Assembly (NCBI GenBank): GCA_023399105.1
Contig: JAEWQT010000304.1
Span: forward strand, 1 to 8,674
Reading direction: 5' to 3'
DNA length: 8,674 nt
Source of the DNA: Pseudomonadota bacterium
Lineage (GTDB): Bacteria; Pseudomonadota; Gammaproteobacteria; Pseudomonadales; Oceanobacteraceae
This document shows positions 7,541 through 8,674 of the stretch, one piece after another. Each line of letters begins with the position of its first letter. Within the stretch, counting starts at the first letter, position 1. A program made the position numbers and the translations under genes. The notes under the pieces are model-generated. The model was not told the DNA's origin. It worked only from the letters and a program-made list of their open reading frames with translations, and ran no database searches.

Positions 7541-7584
7541 TCTTCAAAACCGCTGGTCAGCAGCTCATCGATATAATCAGACAT
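7504..7584 (-). CDS. Small, extremely acidic 26-residue protein (unknown)
   Basis: On the minus strand, an ATG at 7584-7582 opens a 26-codon frame ending with TAA at 7506-7504. It is preceded by an ideal AAGGAG Shine-Dalgarno with a 6-nt spacer. The peptide begins MSDYIDELL and its second half is a Glu/Asp run (EDYEDDVDD). There are eleven acidic residues and no Lys, Arg, His or Cys, so the predicted pI is very low. It has no signal peptide and no membrane segment. The frame overlaps the last 12 codons of the convergent AraC gene by 37 nt, and the AraC tail there is low-complexity Ser/Thr, as expected if the small ORF is the constrained one. I do not recognise a family. It could be a small regulatory protein, a RiPP-type precursor or a chance ORF; the Shine-Dalgarno argues against chance. 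Confidence 0.55.
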   Translation of the reverse strand: MSDYIDELLTSGFEDYEDDVDDAVEM

Positions 7585-7590
7585 AGTGTT

Positions 7591-7596
7591 CTCCTT
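7591..7596 (-). promoter_or_regulatory. Consensus Shine-Dalgarno of the acidic small ORF
   Basis: The plus strand reads CTCCTT, giving AAGGAG on the minus strand exactly 6 nt before the ATG at 7584. This is a full six-base match to the anti-Shine-Dalgarno core and the best ribosome binding site in the window. It is the main support for the small ORF. Confidence 0.6.
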
Positions 7597-7641
7597 GTCT
7601 GTGGAATAAACAGCATCCTGTAAGCATCAGCAATCCATGTG

Positions 7642-7664
7642 CCAGAAATCAGGATTCTGGTTTT
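7642..7664 (+). terminator. Weak stem-loop with TTTT, possible AraC-gene terminator
   Basis: CCAGAA (7642-7647) and TTCTGG (7655-7660) form a 6-bp stem with a 7-nt loop, followed by TTTT. It lies about 100 nt after the AraC stop. It is weak as an intrinsic terminator and also falls in the leader of the minus-strand small ORF, where it could be an operator or mRNA hairpin. Confidence 0.35.
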
Positions 7665-7692
7665 AGTGCAACATACGATCTTAAAGTTCCGT

Positions 7693-7720
7693 GCCTGATA
7701 ACAAGTAGTTATCGCCAGGC
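7693..7720 (-). promoter_or_regulatory. Inverted repeat upstream of the small ORF
   Basis: GATAAC (7697-7702) and GTTATC (7708-7713) are perfect 6-bp arms around AAGTA. The outer bases GCCT (7693-7696) and AGGC (7717-7720) can extend the stem across a three-base bulge. On the minus strand it overlaps a weak -35-like TTGTTA (7704-7699), with a -10-like TAAGAT (7683-7678) 15 bp away. This is consistent with an operator over a promoter for the small ORF, or with a hairpin at the end of the tRNA transcript. There is no T tract. Confidence 0.35.
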
Positions 7721-7817
7721 CAATGCAAAATAACCTGGGCATATGAACGGAAGATGACAAAGGTGCAGTAAAACTGAATCGGGGAAGTCGTTCCGGAGGG
7801 GATGGTGCAGGCGTAAA

Positions 7818-7894
7818 TGGCGGACTGGACGGGGCTCGAACCCGCGACCCCCGGCGTGACAGGCCGGTATTCTAACCAACTGAACTACCAGTCC
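7818..7894 (-). tRNA. tRNA-Asp (GTC), copy 1
   Basis: This 77-nt gene includes an encoded CCA (TGG at 7818-7820 on the plus strand). The acceptor stem is GGACTGG/CCAGTCC with discriminator G. The D arm is TAGTTCAGTTGGTTAGAATA, the anticodon loop is CTGTCAC with anticodon GTC, and the T arm is GCGGGTTCGAGCCCCGT. It closely matches E. coli tRNA-Asp. It is the last tRNA of a four-gene minus-strand operon and is identical to the copy at 8155-8231. Confidence 0.97.
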
Positions 7895-7908
7895 GCATAA
7901 AGTCACTG

Positions 7909-7923
7909 ACACACAGAGTGTGT
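7909..7923 (-). repeat. Small hairpin in the Val-Asp spacer, pair 1
   Basis: ACACAC (7909-7914) and GTGTGT (7918-7923) flank AGA, directly after the CCA end of tRNA-Val copy 1. The other Val-Asp spacer (8232-8254) lacks this hairpin, while both spacers share a similar end just before tRNA-Asp. It may mark a processing site in the precursor; this is inference. Confidence 0.4.
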
Positions 7924-7999
7924 TGGTGGGTGTTGACGGGATCGAACCGCCGACCCTCTGCTTGTAAGGCAGATGCTCTCCCAGCTGAGCTAAACACCC
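7924..7999 (-). tRNA. tRNA-Val (TAC), copy 1
   Basis: This 76-nt gene has an encoded CCA. The acceptor stem is GGGTGTT/AACACCC with discriminator A. The D arm is TAGCTCAGCTGGGAGAGCA, the anticodon loop is CTTACAA with anticodon TAC, and the T arm is GCGGTTCGATCCCGT. It closely matches E. coli tRNA-Val(UAC). It is separated from tRNA-Asp copy 1 by 29 nt and is identical to the copy at 8255-8330. Confidence 0.97.
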
Positions 8000-8016
8000 A
8001 TATTTTTTCGTGCTTT

Positions 8017-8119
8017 ATAGTTTGTTGCATTACTGCGTTGTTCCTCGCTCGGCTCTGCGGCTACCATCAGGTATGCCTTGAGTCCTAGCTGCGGTACGCC
8101 TTGTACTGCACCAAACTAT
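8017..8119. repeat. Imperfect 103-bp palindromic element between tRNA pairs
   Basis: The ends ATAGTTTG (8017-8024) and CAAACTAT (8112-8119) are perfect inverted repeats. Pairing continues inward as ATAGTTTGxTGCAxTAC (two mismatches over 17 positions), and the centre again pairs as GGCTACC (8059-8065) against GGTATGCC (8070-8077) with one bulge. A second inverted pair, CTGCGTTG (8033-8040) and CAACGCAG (8129-8136), extends past the right end. The element fills most of the 155-bp Asp-Val spacer, which is far longer than the 23- and 29-bp spacers inside the pairs. It has no ORF. This fits a dispersed palindromic repeat (REP- or MITE-like) inserted in the array, or a large processing hairpin. Copies elsewhere in the genome cannot be tested here. 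Confidence 0.55.
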
Positions 8120-8154
8120 CAACCACCGCAACGCAGAGTTAACGATGATATAAA

Positions 8155-8231
8155 TGGCGGACTGGACGGGGCTCGAACCCGCGACCCCCGGCGTGACAGG
8201 CCGGTATTCTAACCAACTGAACTACCAGTCC
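8155..8231 (-). tRNA. tRNA-Asp (GTC), copy 2
   Basis: It is identical over all 77 nt, including the encoded CCA, to the tRNA-Asp at 7818-7894, with anticodon GTC. It lies 23 nt downstream of tRNA-Val copy 2 on the minus strand. Both copies are preceded by a TATGC-type end and followed by TTTA, showing that the duplicated unit extends slightly beyond the genes. Confidence 0.97.
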
Positions 8232-8254
8232 GCATACGTCACTTGTTTTGAGTT

Positions 8255-8330
8255 TGGTGGGTGTTGACGGGATCGAACCGCCGACCCTCTGCTTGTAAGG
8301 CAGATGCTCTCCCAGCTGAGCTAAACACCC
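8255..8330 (-). tRNA. tRNA-Val (TAC), copy 2, first gene of the operon
   Basis: It is identical over all 76 nt, including the encoded CCA, to the tRNA-Val at 7924-7999, with anticodon TAC. It is the promoter-proximal gene of the minus-strand Val-Asp-Val-Asp array. Confidence 0.97.
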
Positions 8331-8350
8331 CTTGCTCAAAACAGGTGGGC

Positions 8351-8406
8351 ATTCTACTTACGCCGCTTTGGATGTCAAACCCTATTTTTATTTTTTTGAT
8401 TTTTTT
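8351..8406 (-). promoter_or_regulatory. Strong sigma70 promoter of the tRNA operon with UP-like element
   Basis: On the minus strand a perfect -35 TTGACA (8378-8373) and a five-of-six -10 TAGAAT (8356-8351) are 16 bp apart. Upstream of the -35, positions about 8384-8406 are nearly pure A/T with A runs, as in UP elements of stable-RNA promoters. Just after the -10 comes GCCCACC, a GC-rich discriminator typical of promoters under stringent (ppGpp) control. Transcription should start near 8344, about 14 nt before tRNA-Val copy 2. Confidence 0.88.
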
Positions 8407-8440
8407 CAGTCACTTGCAGCCGCTTGCCGTTATTGCAGAG

Positions 8441-8477
8441 GGCCGGACAGAACCCGGCCCGGTGGTTCTGTCCGGCC
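8441..8477 (-). terminator. Perfect 14-bp inverted repeat after the efflux pump gene
   Basis: GGCCGGACAGAACC (8441-8454) and GGTTCTGTCCGGCC (8464-8477) form a perfect 14-bp stem with a 9-nt loop. It begins 11 nt after the stop of the minus-strand RND pump gene, where a terminator is expected. It lacks a T tract on either strand, so it is an unusual terminator, an mRNA-stabilising hairpin or part of a repeat family. Confidence 0.6.
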
Positions 8478-8488
8478 GCTGGCAGGGT

Positions 8489-8674
8489 TCAGGTAATCTG
8501 CTCCGGTGAGGGCAGGATACGGCGGCCGGCGACCAGGTGCCGGCGTTCCCCCAGCACCAGCAGGCAGGGGGTCAGAATCAGCGTAAGAACCGTGGCAAAG
8601 GTCAGGCCGCCGGCAATGGCGGTGGACAGCTGGGTCCACCATTGCGATGACGGTGCGCCGATACTGAACGACTG
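8489..8674 (-). CDS. HAE1/AcrB-type RND efflux permease, C-terminal fragment
   Basis: The last 61 codons of a minus-strand gene enter from the right edge and end with TGA at 8491-8489. The fragment contains QWWTQLSTAIAGGLTFATVL followed by TLILTPCLLVLGERR, the typical final periplasm-to-membrane stretch and TM12 of AcrB-family drug/proton antiporters (usual pattern WWxPLAxAxxGGLxxATxLTLxxxPxLY). The tail is short and hydrophilic. Such pumps work in the inner membrane with an adaptor and an outer-membrane channel. The rest of the gene and its partners lie outside the window, so the substrate cannot be judged. It is of a different RND class from the permease at 3095-5584. Confidence 0.9.
   Translation of the reverse strand, partial: QSFSIGAPSSQWWTQLSTAIAGGLTFATVLTLILTPCLLVLGERRHLVAGRRILPSPEQIT

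Noticed and set aside
7504..7584. Acidic small ORF as PqqA (PQQ precursor)
   Set aside because: The length is similar, but the peptide lacks the conserved Glu-x-x-x-Tyr in a PqqA-like context and no pqq genes are nearby.
7741..7817. Intrinsic terminator directly after tRNA-Asp copy 1
   Set aside because: Only a 4-bp stem (GGAA/TTCC) and a separate TTTT are present; that is too weak to call.
7818..8330. tRNA genes as a genomic-island attachment site
   Set aside because: The repeats are complete identical tRNA genes, and no integrase or foreign cargo lies between or beside them.
8139..8339. Minus-strand ORF of 66 codons (and a similar one at 7709-7912) across the tRNA genes
   Set aside because: The translations are read straight through tRNA-Asp and tRNA-Val; such peptides are well-known false predictions over tRNAs.

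Overview
The window looks like chromosomal DNA of a gammaproteobacterium, probably a marine, Oceanospirillales-like one. This rests on the E. coli-like end of PepN, tRNAs very close to the E. coli Asp and Val tRNAs with encoded CCA, and moderate GC. The genus is inference; nothing in the sequence fixes it. No phage, transposase, integrase or CRISPR array is visible.

Plus strand, left to right. The 3' end of pepN (aminopeptidase N) is followed by a DUF1329 exported protein gene (330-1697) that ends in a strong intrinsic terminator. Next comes a tight two-gene unit: a YCF48-like Asp-box beta-propeller with a signal peptide (1875-3092) and, 2 nt later, an 829-residue MMPL/HAE3-type RND permease (3095-5584), closed by a second strong terminator. 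DUF1329, YCF48-like and RND genes are known to co-occur in proteobacteria. The set is thought to handle hydrophobic material at the envelope, but its substrate is not established. The usual DUF1302 partner is not in this window. A second coupled pair follows: a six-helix membrane protein of unknown function (5688-6485) and an AraC-family regulator with an arabinose-binding-like N-terminal domain (6488-7540), again 2 nt apart.

Minus strand, right to left. The window edge cuts the C-terminus of an AcrB-like (HAE1) RND pump (8489-8674), which is followed by a perfect 14-bp inverted repeat. A near-consensus promoter with an A/T-rich upstream stretch then drives a stable-RNA operon reading Val-Asp-Val-Asp. 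This is a tandem duplication of one tRNA-Val(TAC)/tRNA-Asp(GTC) pair with identical gene copies. The two pairs are separated by a spacer carrying a roughly 103-bp imperfect palindrome that looks like a dispersed repeat or small mobile palindromic element. Further downstream, a 26-residue, extremely acidic small ORF with an ideal Shine-Dalgarno sequence (7504-7584) lies tail-to-tail with the AraC gene and overlaps its last 12 codons.

The most interesting items are the acidic small ORF antisense to the AraC tail, the palindrome inside the duplicated tRNA array, and the helical insertion in the YCF48-like propeller paired with a stand-alone RND permease.
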